From positions 992,001 to 1,056,000 of the forward strand of contig CAWGVZ010000004.1 of assembly GCA_963826035.1 (NCBI GenBank): 64,000 bases of DNA, in the 5' to 3' direction. This stretch comes from Actinophytocola sp963826035. GTDB taxonomy: Bacteria > Actinomycetota > Actinomycetes > Mycobacteriales > Pseudonocardiaceae. Under the pieces are notes generated by a model. It was not told where the DNA came from. It was given only the letters and a program-made list of their open reading frames with translations, and did no database searches. Of the stretch, positions 1 through 8,033 are shown in pieces. The first letter of the stretch is position 1; the number at the start of each line of letters is the position of its first letter. The translations under genes were made by a program, and so were the position numbers.

Positions 1-238
1 GGTGGGCGACCACGGGCCACAGGATCAGCACCCACACGAGCACGCCGACGATCAGCGACGCGACCACGGACCAGGTCCAGAAGGTCTGCATCCGCTCGGC
101 CTGCGGGGTGATGCCCTCCGGCCAGCCGAAGCGGAGCACCTCGCCCGCCGAGCAGCCGCTGGCGGTGAGGGTGACCAGGCCGGTCAGGCCACCGACGGCG
201 GCCAGCCGCGTAGCCCGCGTGCGCCCCGTTTTGACCAC
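1..238 (-). CDS. ctaC: Cytochrome c oxidase subunit II, N-terminal part (cut by window edge)
   Basis: Only the first 79 codons are in the window. The product should be the CuA-bearing subunit II of the aa3 terminal oxidase, anchored in the membrane with its copper domain outside. The fragment shows a basic N-terminus, a hydrophobic signal segment ending in a lipobox-like ASGC, then the family-typical LRFGWPEGITPQ and the start of the first membrane helix (SLIVGVLVWVLILW). GTG at 238 is chosen because AAGGAGGGG lies just upstream. It is divergent from asnB, as Rv2200c is from Rv2201 in M. tuberculosis. The 143-bp gap between the two genes must hold both promoters; I see no clear operator there. 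Confidence 0.88.
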   Translation of the reverse strand, partial: MVKTGRTRATRLAAVGGLTGLVTLTASGCSAGEVLRFGWPEGITPQAERMQTFWTWSVVASLIVGVLVWVLILWPVVAH

Positions 239-381
239 TGCGCGACCCCTCCTTGGAATACCGGTGATCCAGACGGGAGCGTAGCCGAGAGCTCCAGGCC
301 ACACCGCGTAGGGGCAGTCGTGTCGACAAGAGGGATACTGGCCATCCGAGGAGCACTCGACAGGAGAGGTTGTGCCGAGAC

Positions 382-2319
382 GTGTGCGGTCTGCTCGGAG
401 TTGTGTTCCCCACCGAAGAGGTCGCCGACCAGGCCCGTGACACGGTCGCCGCGGCCATGCGCTGCCAGCGCCACCGCGGCCCGGACGAGACCGGCGTGTG
501 GGCGGGCGACGAGGTCGTCTTCGGCGTCAACCGGCTGTCGATCATCGACGTCGGCCACTCGCACCAGCCGCTGCACTGGAGCCCCGAGGACGTTTCCGAG
601 CGGTACACCATCCTGTTCGACGGCGCGATCTACAACTACCTCGAGCTGCGCGAGGAACTGATCGAGAAGCACGGCGCGGTCATGCGCACCCACGGCGACG
701 GCGAGGTGGTCGTCGCGCTGTACCACTACCTCGGTCCGGCGGCCGTGTCCCGGCTGCGCGGCATGTTCGCGTTCGTCATCTGGGACTGGCGCCGCCGCGA
801 GGCGTTCGGCGCGCGGGACCCGTTCGGCATCAAGCCGCTGTTCTACTCGGCCGGCCCGGGCGGGGTGGCGTTCTCGAGCGAGAAGAAGTCGCTGCTCGAG
901 CTGGCGTCGTCGCTGCACGTGCGCAACGAGCTGGACCAGAAGGCGTTGCAGCACTACCTGGTGCTGCAGTACGTGCCGGAGCCGGAGTCGCTGCACTCCC
1001 AGATCCGGCGCATCGAGTCGGGCACCTCGTTCACCGTCCGCCCCGGCGGGCAGATCGTCACCGAGCGGTACTTCTTCCACTCGTTCCGGCCGACGCCCGT
1101 GCGCGGACAGGACGAGGAGGAGCGGCTGTACGACCAGATCGCCGAGGTCATGCGCGACTCGGTGGCCAACCACATGCGGGCGGACGTCACGGTCGGCGCG
1201 TTCCTGTCCGGCGGCCTCGACTCGACGGCCATCGCGGCGCTCGCGCGGGAGCACGACCCGGACCTGATCACGTTCACCACGGGGTTCGAGCGGGACGGCT
1301 ACTCCGAGGTGGACGTGGCGGCCGAGTCGGCCGCGGCCATCGGCGTGCGGCACGTGGTCCGCACGGTGAGCGCCGAGGAGATGATGGAGTCCTTACCGCT
1401 CATCGTCTGGTACCTCGACGACCCGGTGGCCGACCCGGCGCTGGTGCCGCTGTGGTTCATCGCCCGCGAGGCCCGCAAGCACGTGAAGGTCGTGCTCTCC
1501 GGCGAGGGCGCGGACGAGCTGTTCGGCGGCTACTCCATCTATCGCGAGCCGAGTTCGCTCGCGCCGTTCGAGCGGGTGCCCGGCGCGCTGCGGCGGGCCA
1601 TGGGGTCGCTGTCCACGAAGATGCCGGACGGCAAGCGGGGCAAGGACCTGCTGCGCCGCGGCGCGCTCGACCTGGAGCACCGCTACTACGGCAACGCGCG
1701 GATCTTCCGGGACGACCAGCTCAGGCAGGTGCTGCGGAAGTTCGACGAGAACGTCGGGCACCTGGACGTCACGGCCGCCGCCTACGAGGAGTCGGTCAAC
1801 TGGGACCCGGTGACGCGCATGCAGCACGTCGACCTGTTCACCTGGCTGCGCGGCGACATCCTCGTGAAGGCCGACAAGGTGACCATGGCGAACTCGCTGG
1901 AGCTGCGGGTGCCGTTCCTCGACACCGAGGTGTTCAAGATCGCGGCGCGGCTCCCGGCCGAGCAGAAGGTCACGAAGGACGCCACCAAGTACGCGCTGCG
2001 CCAGGCACTGCGGCGAATCGTGCCCGAGCACGTGCTGGAGCGGCGCACGCTGGGCTTCCCCGTGCCCATCCGGCTGTGGCTGAAGGACGAGATGTACGAC
2101 TGGGCGCGCCAGATCGTGCTGAAGTCCCAGACGGACGAGGAGATCGACAAGAACGCCGTGCTGCGGCTGCTGGAGGAACACCGGGCGGGCGCGCTGGACC
2201 ACAGCAGGCGCATCTGGGCACTGCTGGTCTACATGCTGTGGCACGGCATCTTCGTGGAGGACCGCATCCGCCCCCGGATCCCCGAACCCCCCTGCATGCC
2301 TGGAACGACGCCTTCCTGA
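382..2319 (+). CDS. asnB: Asparagine synthase, glutamine-hydrolysing
   Basis: Makes asparagine from aspartate, ATP and glutamine in the cytoplasm. GTG at 382 is chosen over the TTG at 370 because it puts Cys at position 2 (M-C-G-L-L-G), the catalytic nucleophile of class II glutamine amidotransferases; GGAGAGG lies at 363-369. The N-terminal half has RGMFAFVIWD and RDPFGIKPL. The synthetase half has the PP-loop LSGGLDSTAIA and the VLSGEGADELFGGY motif. Length, 645 aa, is normal for actinobacteria. The last residues differ from a second 3' copy downstream (IRPRIPEPP here, IRPRVPEPQ at 4588), and the stop codon lies inside a palindromic repeat. This suggests the 3' end was replaced by recombination. 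Confidence 0.93.
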   Translation: MCGLLGVVFPTEEVADQARDTVAAAMRCQRHRGPDETGVWAGDEVVFGVNRLSIIDVGHSHQPLHWSPEDVSERYTILFDGAIYNYLELREELIEKHGAVMRTHGDGEVVVALYHYLGPAAVSRLRGMFAFVIWDWRRREAFGARDPFGIKPLFYSAGPGGVAFSSEKKSLLELASSLHVRNELDQKALQHYLVLQYVPEPESLHSQIRRIESGTSFTVRPGGQIVTERYFFHSFRPTPVRGQDEEERLYDQIAEVMRDSVANHMRADVTVGAFLSGGLDSTAIAALAREHDPDLITFTTGFERDGYSEVDVAAESAAAIGVRHVVRTVSAEEMMESLPLIVWYLDDPVADPALVPLWFIAREARKHVKVVLSGEGADELFGGYSIYREPSSLAPFERVPGALRRAMGSLSTKMPDGKRGKDLLRRGALDLEHRYYGNARIFRDDQLRQVLRKFDENVGHLDVTAAAYEESVNWDPVTRMQHVDLFTWLRGDILVKADKVTMANSLELRVPFLDTEVFKIAARLPAEQKVTKDATKYALRQALRRIVPEHVLERRTLGFPVPIRLWLKDEMYDWARQIVLKSQTDEEIDKNAVLRLLEEHRAGALDHSRRIWALLVYMLWHGIFVEDRIRPRIPEPPCMPGTTPS

Positions 2320-2352
2320 CGTTGAGCGTCAGGAACGACGCCTTCCAGGCAT
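2296..2352. repeat. Palindromic repeat between convergent gene ends, copy 1
   Basis: Outer arms ATGCCTGG/CCAGGCAT enclose two direct copies of GGAACGACGCCTTCC (2302-2316, 2332-2346) around a stem-loop CTGACG-TTGAG-CGTCAG (2316-2332). It overlaps the asnB stop and lies just before the end of the opposing gene at 2373. It shares its core with elements at 35900, 40428 and 42001. A bidirectional terminator is the simplest role (inference). Confidence 0.8.
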
Positions 2353-2372
2353 TCGACGGGCCGAAGTCGGCG

Positions 2373-2852
2373 CTACCGGCGCACCCACTGGATGGCCACG
2401 CCGTCCTCGTCCTCGTCGTCGTCTCGTGCGGCTGGTCGGCGTGACCGTGGGGGCGGTACGGGTGCGGCGCTGTCGCGGGGCGGGTCGTTCTGTTCGGCCG
2501 GCCGCAGGTCGGGCATCGAGTCGACGTACCGCGCGAGCTCGGCTTTCATGCGTGCCTGGTATGCGGCCACCTCGGGCACCGAGTTCGCGGCGCCGTCGAC
2601 GATCGCCTGCCAGGTGGTTCGGCCGTCCCGCACGGCGCGGGCCACGCGCACCAGGTCGGCCGGGGCGTCGCGATCCTGCGCGGCCGCCCGCAACGTCTCC
2701 GCCGGGTCGGGGCGCGGTCGCGCCGCCAACTCGGCCGTCACCGCCGCGGCGGCCGCCTGGAACCGGATCCGCTGGGTGCGCAGCTCGTCGAGCCGGTCGG
2801 TGAGGGCGCTCAGCGCCGCCCGCGTGTAGTCGGGCACGTCGTGGTCAGGCAC
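2373..2852 (-). CDS. Hypothetical protein with charged, proline-rich tail (159 aa)
   Basis: I do not recognise a family. The first two thirds are predicted helical and Ala/Arg/Glu-rich (for example LTDRLDELRTQRIRF). The C-terminal third is low complexity: Pro/Arg followed by an acidic DDDEDEDG run and a conserved-looking end, VAIQWVRR. GTG at 2852 is chosen because it overlaps the stop of the upstream WXG-like gene by 8 nt, implying translational coupling. The size, helical character and position suggest a partner or chaperone for that protein, but this is inference. The gene lies inside the segment flanked by two asnB 3' ends. Confidence 0.7.
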   Translation of the reverse strand: MPDHDVPDYTRAALSALTDRLDELRTQRIRFQAAAAAVTAELAARPRPDPAETLRAAAQDRDAPADLVRVARAVRDGRTTWQAIVDGAANSVPEVAAYQARMKAELARYVDSMPDLRPAEQNDPPRDSAAPVPPPRSRRPAARDDDEDEDGVAIQWVRR

Positions 2853-4002
2853 CGTCGCGCTCCGGGTCGTCGCCGACCGCGTACTCCTCGGTCGGGGCGT
2901 TGTCGAACTCGGAGGTGTTGGCCAGGTCGGCGATGTCCGCGGCGGTGGCGACGCCGTCCTGGACTTCCTGGCCCCACGGGCCGACCGCGGTGACCAGCTC
3001 CTCGACCGCGCCGCCCATGGTGGAGGCATCGGCCATGTTCTGCGCGGTCTCGAGGAACCCCTTGGCCTCCTCGATCACGCTCTCGATCGTCTCGACCATC
3101 GCCCGCGCGGAGTCGAACAGTTCCTTGTAGTTGTCCATGGCCGCGACGGCGTCCTCCGGCGACCCGCCGTTCGTCGGCACCGTCACCACGCAAACCTTGA
3201 CCATGCCCAGCTTCGCGCTGAGGTCCTCGGTCGGGAGCGTGAGGTCCCGGATGACCTGCCGGATGGCTTCCGACGCCTCATGGGCGATGAGCTTGTAGAG
3301 GTTGCCGACCGTGCGGTTGAGCGGACCTTCCTCGCCGATCGCCTCGGACAGCTTGGTGGTGTAGTCGGCGCACGCCTGTGCGGCACCGCCGTTCCAGTGC
3401 GCGTCGAGCGTGGTCAGTCCTTCCCCCATCGCGCCCGCCATCTGCTCGGCCGCGTTGCCGGCGTTGATCAGCGCGTCTCCCGCGGCATCCAACGCGTTCC
3501 AGTTACCGGCGAGCTTCTCCATGATGTAGTTGTGCGGCGACCAGCCGAGATAGGCATGGAGGAACCAGATGATCCAGAACATCGCCAGCGACAGGTCCTG
3601 GAACTCCTCCGTGAAGTCCATCTCGGCGATCTCGATGCTCGGCAGCTCCGGGCTACTCGGGTAGTACGCCTTCGCGTCCGGGTCTTCCGTGTACGTGGGC
3701 GACCCCTGGTACATCTCGGTGTTCTCTTCCTCGACACCGAGGTAGGCCCAGGCGGCCCGGTGCAGTTCGTTCGCCAGGTCCCGGACGTTCGCCGATCTGT
3801 CCCCCAGCCGGTAGGACACGCTGTCGGCGTACTGGTTCACCGGCGTCGTCAACAGTGCCAGCAGACCCTCGAAGTGCTCGGGGTTCGCCCTGGCGAACAT
3901 GTCGACGTGGTACTGGATCGCGGCGACGTTGGTCTTCTCCGTCGCCATGAGATCGCCGTAACCGGACAAGTAGTGTGGCTCGACCTCGAACCCCTCGGGC
4001 AT
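2845..4002 (-). CDS. WXG100/ESX-like putative type VII secretion substrate (385 aa)
   Basis: A mostly helical protein. Residues about 200-215 contain HWNGGAAQACADY, a W-x-G turn between helices as in WXG100 and EspB/LXG-type proteins. The C-terminal end has EEYAVGD, matching the YxxxD/E type VII secretion signal. There is no classical signal peptide. A hydrophobic stretch (LAMFWIIWFLHAYLGW, about residue 140) is unusual for a soluble WXG protein and may insert in a membrane. ATG 4002 follows a GGGAAGG-type ribosome site. No EccC/EccD machinery genes are in the window, so any export would use an ESX system elsewhere. The gene ends 8 nt into the 159-aa gene and is probably in an operon with it. 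Confidence 0.72.
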   Translation of the reverse strand: MPEGFEVEPHYLSGYGDLMATEKTNVAAIQYHVDMFARANPEHFEGLLALLTTPVNQYADSVSYRLGDRSANVRDLANELHRAAWAYLGVEEENTEMYQGSPTYTEDPDAKAYYPSSPELPSIEIAEMDFTEEFQDLSLAMFWIIWFLHAYLGWSPHNYIMEKLAGNWNALDAAGDALINAGNAAEQMAGAMGEGLTTLDAHWNGGAAQACADYTTKLSEAIGEEGPLNRTVGNLYKLIAHEASEAIRQVIRDLTLPTEDLSAKLGMVKVCVVTVPTNGGSPEDAVAAMDNYKELFDSARAMVETIESVIEEAKGFLETAQNMADASTMGGAVEELVTAVGPWGQEVQDGVATAADIADLANTSEFDNAPTEEYAVGDDPERDGA

Positions 4003-4075
4003 CGCCGGCTCCCTTCCCGTGGTTTCCCCTGTCCACGGACGGTACGAGCGGCGCTCTCCTGCTACTTTCCCTGCT

Positions 4076-4243
4076 TCACTGGGTCTCCACGGCGCACCGG
4101 CGGTCCATCTCGTCCAGCGCCGCGCTGGCCTTGGTGACCAGTTCGCGCATCATCTCGTCGTCGAGCTGAACCGACACGCCGGCCGCGGCCGGACCGAGCG
4201 CCAACTCGGCCATGCCGCTGCCGAACACACTGACCCGAATCGC
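4076..4243 (-). pseudogene. 3' remnant of the 72-aa small gene (copy 1, start lost)
   Basis: The encoded residues from IRVSVFGSG to DEMDRRCA are almost identical to the intact gene at 5751-5969. The first dozen codons are missing: reading upstream on the minus strand, homology stops at about 4243 and asnB 3' sequence begins. The C-terminus also diverges (VETQ). It sits 73 bp upstream of the WXG-like gene and may once have been first in that operon. An internal ATG could still give a shorter peptide. Confidence 0.75.
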
Positions 4244-4616
4244 AATCGCCGCGCGGCTCCCGGCCGAGCAGAAGATCACGAAGGACGCCACCAAGTTCGC
4301 GCTGCGCCAGGCGTTGCGGCGGATCGTGCCGGAGCACGTACTGGAGCGACGCACGCTGGGCTTCCCCGTACCCATCCGGCTGTGGCTGAAGGACGAGATG
4401 TACGACTGGGCGCGCCAGATCGTGCTGAAGTCCCAGACGGACGAGGAGATCGACAAGAACGCCGTGCTGCGGCTGCTCGACGAACACCGGGCGGGCACGC
4501 TGGACCACAGCAGGCGCATCTGGGCGCTGCTGGTCTACATGCTGTGGCACGGCATCTTCGTGGAGGGCCGCATCCGGCCGCGCGTCCCCGAGCCGCAGTA
4601 CCCGATACACCTCTGA
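4244..4616 (+). pseudogene. Second, displaced copy of the asnB 3' end
   Basis: From 4245 the sequence matches asnB from 1939 at a constant offset of 2306 bp, up to about 4594. It keeps the reading frame (KITKDATKFALRQ against KVTKDATKYALRQ in asnB) and its own stop at 4614-4616. There is no start, amidotransferase domain or PP-loop, so it cannot be functional. It resembles the original asnB 3' end left behind when a segment carrying its own asnB end recombined in. Scattered substitutions suggest the two ends come from related strains rather than a very recent duplication (inference). Confidence 0.85.
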
Positions 4617-4648
4617 CACCGTGGGCCGAAGGGGGACGCCGGCGCAGG

Positions 4649-5656
4649 TCAGGCGCTGGGCAGCCGCGGCCACAGCGCCGTGGCGACCGCGACCGCTCCC
4701 TCACAGATCACGTCCTCCCGCTCGTCCTGGTCGAGCTGACCGGCCGGGTCGCGCTGCCCGGGCGGCGTGTCGGCGTACACCTGCACGGTCTCGAAGATGT
4801 CGGTCGCTCCCTCGACCTCGTCGAACGGGATGTGGCCGGTCTCGACGGTGCAGTACGTGCCGAAGGGCATGGTGATCGACGGCCGGCCGGCGATCGTGCT
4901 GGACGTGCTGGGTAGGCCGTGGAACTCCCGGGATGTCGGCATCGTGCCGACGCTGAAGGTCACACTGACTTCGAACCGCCCCTCCGGCCCCGGCGGGAGG
5001 CGCCAACGGCACCCGTGACCGCCGGGGCTGGCCATGCGCTGGGCCGCGGCGAAGCCCGGCAACGCGGTGACTGTCTCGTCGGTGACCAGGTCACACGGGT
5101 CGAGCGAGACCAGCGAGTTCGGCTCCGGCGTGCGGTGCTCGACCTCTCCGGCCAGGACCACCTCGACGACCTTGGCCATGCCGGCGGCGACCATGTCGCA
5201 GGTGTTGATCGGCGAGTCGACGCCGACGGGGTTGTGGCCGCTGACGTCGAGCGTGAGGTCTTCCTCGTCGAACACCAGCGTCTGCCAGCAGGAAAAGCCC
5301 CCTTCGTCGAGCTCGGTGGTGTAGATCGAGTCGGCGACATCCTCGAGCTTGCTGGGCAGCGGGTTCCCCCGATGGTCGGCGCTGGTCCGGCCGAGCTCAC
5401 CGATCATGATGGTGACCGCGTCGGCGGCGTTCGGCTTGATCAGGACCGCGCACTGACGCAGTGCTCGCGGCGGGCCGAACTCGGCGTCCCCGAACTCGGC
5501 GAACACCTCAGGGTCGGTGAGACTGCACGGCTCGATCGTGGTGAGGTCACCGAGAAGCAGCGCCGCGGTCTCCGACGCCTCGCTGGTGGTACACCCGGCG
5601 AGGACCCCGGTCGCCGCCACCACGACCAGCAGCGTGCGCCGTAACGAGCTTGCCAT
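4649..5656 (-). CDS. DUF3558-like lipoprotein (335 aa)
   Basis: A secreted, lipid-anchored protein of unknown role. ATG 5656 gives a clean lipoprotein signal: two Arg, a hydrophobic run (TLLVVVAATGV) and the lipobox LAGC near residue 20. Two similar halves are visible, each with a PC-[SD]-L start (IEPCSLTDPEVFAEFG and LDPCDLVTDETVTALPG) and later Cys residues in CAVLI and CRWRL. This is the pattern of DUF3558-type actinobacterial lipoproteins, here apparently doubled. It is 94 bp downstream of the 72-aa small gene and probably co-transcribed with it. It converges on the asnB 3' fragment. Confidence 0.75.
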   Translation of the reverse strand: MASSLRRTLLVVVAATGVLAGCTTSEASETAALLLGDLTTIEPCSLTDPEVFAEFGDAEFGPPRALRQCAVLIKPNAADAVTIMIGELGRTSADHRGNPLPSKLEDVADSIYTTELDEGGFSCWQTLVFDEEDLTLDVSGHNPVGVDSPINTCDMVAAGMAKVVEVVLAGEVEHRTPEPNSLVSLDPCDLVTDETVTALPGFAAAQRMASPGGHGCRWRLPPGPEGRFEVSVTFSVGTMPTSREFHGLPSTSSTIAGRPSITMPFGTYCTVETGHIPFDEVEGATDIFETVQVYADTPPGQRDPAGQLDQDEREDVICEGAVAVATALWPRLPSA

Positions 5657-5750
5657 TCGCCCACGTCCCCCAGGATTGGTGCCCGACAGGGCCGTGAAGG
5701 CTACCAGCGCCCGCACCGGTGTCAGCGCGGTCGGTACCGTGTCGCCGTGA

Positions 5751-5969
5751 TCACGCTCTAACCTCGCCGGCGGCACACTCCTCAGCGCACCGGCGGTCCA
5801 TCTCGTCGAGCGCCATGCTGGCCTTCGTGACCAGTTCGCGCATCATCTCGTCGTCGAGCTGAACCGACACGCCGGCCGCGGCCGGACCGAGCGCCAACTC
5901 GGCCATGCCGCTGCCGAACACGCTGACCCGAATCGCGTCGTCCGTGTTGAGCCCGAACTCGACGTACAT
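5751..5969 (-). CDS. Small conserved-looking protein (72 aa), intact copy
   Basis: No family recognised. The middle carries MAELALGPAAAG and the acidic QLDDEMMRELV, and a helical C-terminus follows. ATG 5969 is preceded by GGGAGAG. A broken second copy lies at 4076-4243, upstream of the WXG-like gene, which shows the small gene is a recurrent partner of secreted or lipoprotein genes at this locus. It is divergent from the HTH regulator at 6119. Confidence 0.68.
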   Translation of the reverse strand: MYVEFGLNTDDAIRVSVFGSGMAELALGPAAAGVSVQLDDEMMRELVTKASMALDEMDRRCAEECAAGEVRA

Positions 5970-6118
5970 CGCTCTCTCCCTTGTTTCCGCTGCTAGTCAT
6001 GCACATGGTTGGCCTCGACTGGCGATCACCGCAACCTTGCGTTTCACTGTGCGTGTCGAAGCAAACACACTGCCCAACGGACAAAGTTGGAGCACTGAAT
6101 GACGAAGTTGGGGGACAG

Positions 6119-6991
6119 ATGAGGCGACAGACCGGGACACCAACGGTTCGGTTGCGCCGGTTGGCCGCCGAGTTGCGGCGGTTGCGCAGTGTTGCCGAGC
6201 TGACCAGAGAGCGAGTGAGCGAGCAGACCGGCATCAACGAGGTCACTCTTTACCGAATCGAGACCGCCCACGCGAGACCACAGCTGCGCACGCTCAAGGC
6301 GATGCTGGACGTCTACGAGATGACCGACGAGCAGCGAGCTGCCCTCGTCGACCTGTGCAAGAACGCGGCCGCACAGGACTGGATAGTCCCGTATCGCGAC
6401 GAGCTGTCCGGTGCGTACTCCGCCTACATCAGCTTCGAGGACGAAGCGTCAGCACTACGCAACTATGAGTCACTTTTTCTGCCCGGTCTGCTCCAGACCG
6501 AGGACTACGCCCACGCCGTTATTCAAGGTTGCTTGCCTACGGCGACCAAGAACGCTATCCAGATCCGGACCAAAGCTCGGATGACTCGGCAGACGGTGCT
6601 CACAAAGGACAACCCCGTATCGCTGTGGGCGATCGTGGACGAAGCGGCACTGCGCCGAGTCGTCGGTGGGCCGACGGTGATGCACGCTCAGTTGGTTCAT
6701 CTGGCGAAGGCGATCACCGCACCACAGATCACTTTCCAGGTCGTCCCGTACCGCGCCGGAGCACATCCAGGGATGCCAGGCCAATTCGTCGTGCTGGAGT
6801 TTGCCGATGCCGAGGACGCCGACCTGGTCTACGTCGACACCCTCGCCGGCGATCTCTTCGTGGAGAAGGATAAGGACATCAAGAACTATCGCGCGATGTT
6901 CGAACAGCTGGTCGCCGTCGCCCTCAGTCCTGCCGAGTCCGCAACTATGGTCAACGAGATCGCGAACGACCTGAAGGGACGCCCTACATGA
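6119..6991 (+). CDS. XRE-family HTH regulator with DUF5753 domain
   Basis: Residues about 15-70 form the helix-turn-helix (LRRLRSVAELTRERVSEQTG, then TLYRIETAHARPQ). The rest is the DUF5753 ligand-sensing domain common in actinomycetes, with LPGLLQTEDYA and the FxVVPYRAGAHPGM region. ATG 6119 follows GGGGGACAG. Its stop overlaps the DUF397 gene by 4 nt (ATGA), the standard pairing of this family. These pairs behave as regulator plus small antagonist in Streptomyces (BldB/WhiJ-type systems); the target here is unknown. The upstream 150 bp are clearly AT-richer than the surroundings. Confidence 0.88.
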   Translation: MRRQTGTPTVRLRRLAAELRRLRSVAELTRERVSEQTGINEVTLYRIETAHARPQLRTLKAMLDVYEMTDEQRAALVDLCKNAAAQDWIVPYRDELSGAYSAYISFEDEASALRNYESLFLPGLLQTEDYAHAVIQGCLPTATKNAIQIRTKARMTRQTVLTKDNPVSLWAIVDEAALRRVVGGPTVMHAQLVHLAKAITAPQITFQVVPYRAGAHPGMPGQFVVLEFADAEDADLVYVDTLAGDLFVEKDKDIKNYRAMFEQLVAVALSPAESATMVNEIANDLKGRPT

Positions 6992-7170
6992 TCAATCTCT
7001 CCAGCGCCGTCTGGCGGAAGAGCAGCCTCAGCAGTGGTGAGGGGGCCTGTGTCGAGCTGACCTACATCGGAAACCACGCGGCCACGCGGGACTCCAAGAA
7101 CCCCGCCGGGCCTGTCCTGGTCTTCCCCACCTCGCACTGGCAGCGCTTCCTCCGCGACCACCAGCGCTGA
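6988..7170 (+). CDS. DUF397 protein, partner of the HTH regulator (60 aa)
   Basis: Shows the complete DUF397 signature: WRKSSLSSGEGACVE, then RDSKNPAGPVLVF and a final W-x-x-F. These small proteins are almost always encoded directly after an HTH-DUF5753 gene and are thought to modulate it. The ATG overlaps the upstream stop by 4 nt. The gene ends 1 bp from the end of the opposing secreted-protein gene. Confidence 0.9.
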   Translation: MINLSSAVWRKSSLSSGEGACVELTYIGNHAATRDSKNPAGPVLVFPTSHWQRFLRDHQR

Positions 7171-7171
7171 C

Positions 7172-7996
7172 TCAACGGCGGAAACGCCAGGTCTTGCTGT
7201 CGAACGCCACGCAGACGCTCGGCGACAGGACCACCACCCGCAGCGTGGCGTCCCGCTCGTCGTAGTCGATGCCCTCCGCCTCGAACTCGCCGCCGCACCC
7301 GCTGACCAGCGGCAGCTGACCCAGCGCGGTCACCGCGCCGCCGACGTCGGACCCGGAGACCGGACCCGCCAGATCCACCTGCAGCAGCGGCTTCGTCATC
7401 CCGAACAGCGCGCCCTCGGGATCGTTCGACGAGCACAGCAGCTGCCGGTCGGTCACGAAGTCGCAGCCCTGGATGTCCCGCACCGGCCGGTCGAGGCGCA
7501 CGGTCGAGGCAAGAGGCAGGTTGGCCGCGGGGTCGGGGTGCGCGATGCCGGGCATGGGGTGCACGAGCAACCGTGACATGGTTCCCCACTCGCCGGCCAC
7601 CAGCCAGCGACCGTCCGGGGACACGGCGGCGAACGAGTTGTTCGACGCCTCCCACGGTTCCAAGGCGTGCTGGTACTCGGCCCACGTACCGTCCGGCGCC
7701 TCGACACGGAACAGCTTCGCGCCGCGGTCGTCGCGCTGGTAGGGCTCCACGTAGTAACCGTGCCCACCACCGGGGTCACCCACGTGGTTCCAGCCACGCG
7801 CGGCCAGCCCAGGCGGGATGGTCCCGACCCCCGTGTAGCGGAACTGGGTCCCACCAGGGCGTTCGACGGTGGCGAGGCCCTGACTCTCGTCGAGCGGCCT
7901 CGCCACGTCGGAACCTATGGGCTGCCAGGGACCGGTGGCTCCCGCCACCCCCGTGAACACCAGCAGGAGAGCGGCGGCCGCCGCGAGCGCACGCAT
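7172..7996 (-). CDS. Secreted hypothetical protein (274 aa)
   Basis: ATG 7996 gives a typical Sec signal peptide: RALAAAAALLLVFTGVAGA with an A-x-A-like cleavage region. The mature part contains AAVSPDGRWLVAGEW, a WD/PD40-like strand pattern, and DIQGCDFVTDRQLLCSSND with paired cysteines, suggesting a small beta-propeller-like extracellular domain. No catalytic motif is seen and the function is unknown. It is monocistronic, between the convergent DUF397 gene and adoK. Confidence 0.75.
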   Translation of the reverse strand: MRALAAAAALLLVFTGVAGATGPWQPIGSDVARPLDESQGLATVERPGGTQFRYTGVGTIPPGLAARGWNHVGDPGGGHGYYVEPYQRDDRGAKLFRVEAPDGTWAEYQHALEPWEASNNSFAAVSPDGRWLVAGEWGTMSRLLVHPMPGIAHPDPAANLPLASTVRLDRPVRDIQGCDFVTDRQLLCSSNDPEGALFGMTKPLLQVDLAGPVSGSDVGGAVTALGQLPLVSGCGGEFEAEGIDYDERDATLRVVVLSPSVCVAFDSKTWRFRR

Positions 7997-8033
7997 ACAC
8001 TCACAGCTACCAGATGGTCACCCGATGCGGTAC

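Noticed and set aside
4212..4616. A separate small asparagine synthase-like gene
   Set aside because: It is a 3' fragment without the catalytic or ATP sites; the upstream codons come from antisense of the small gene.
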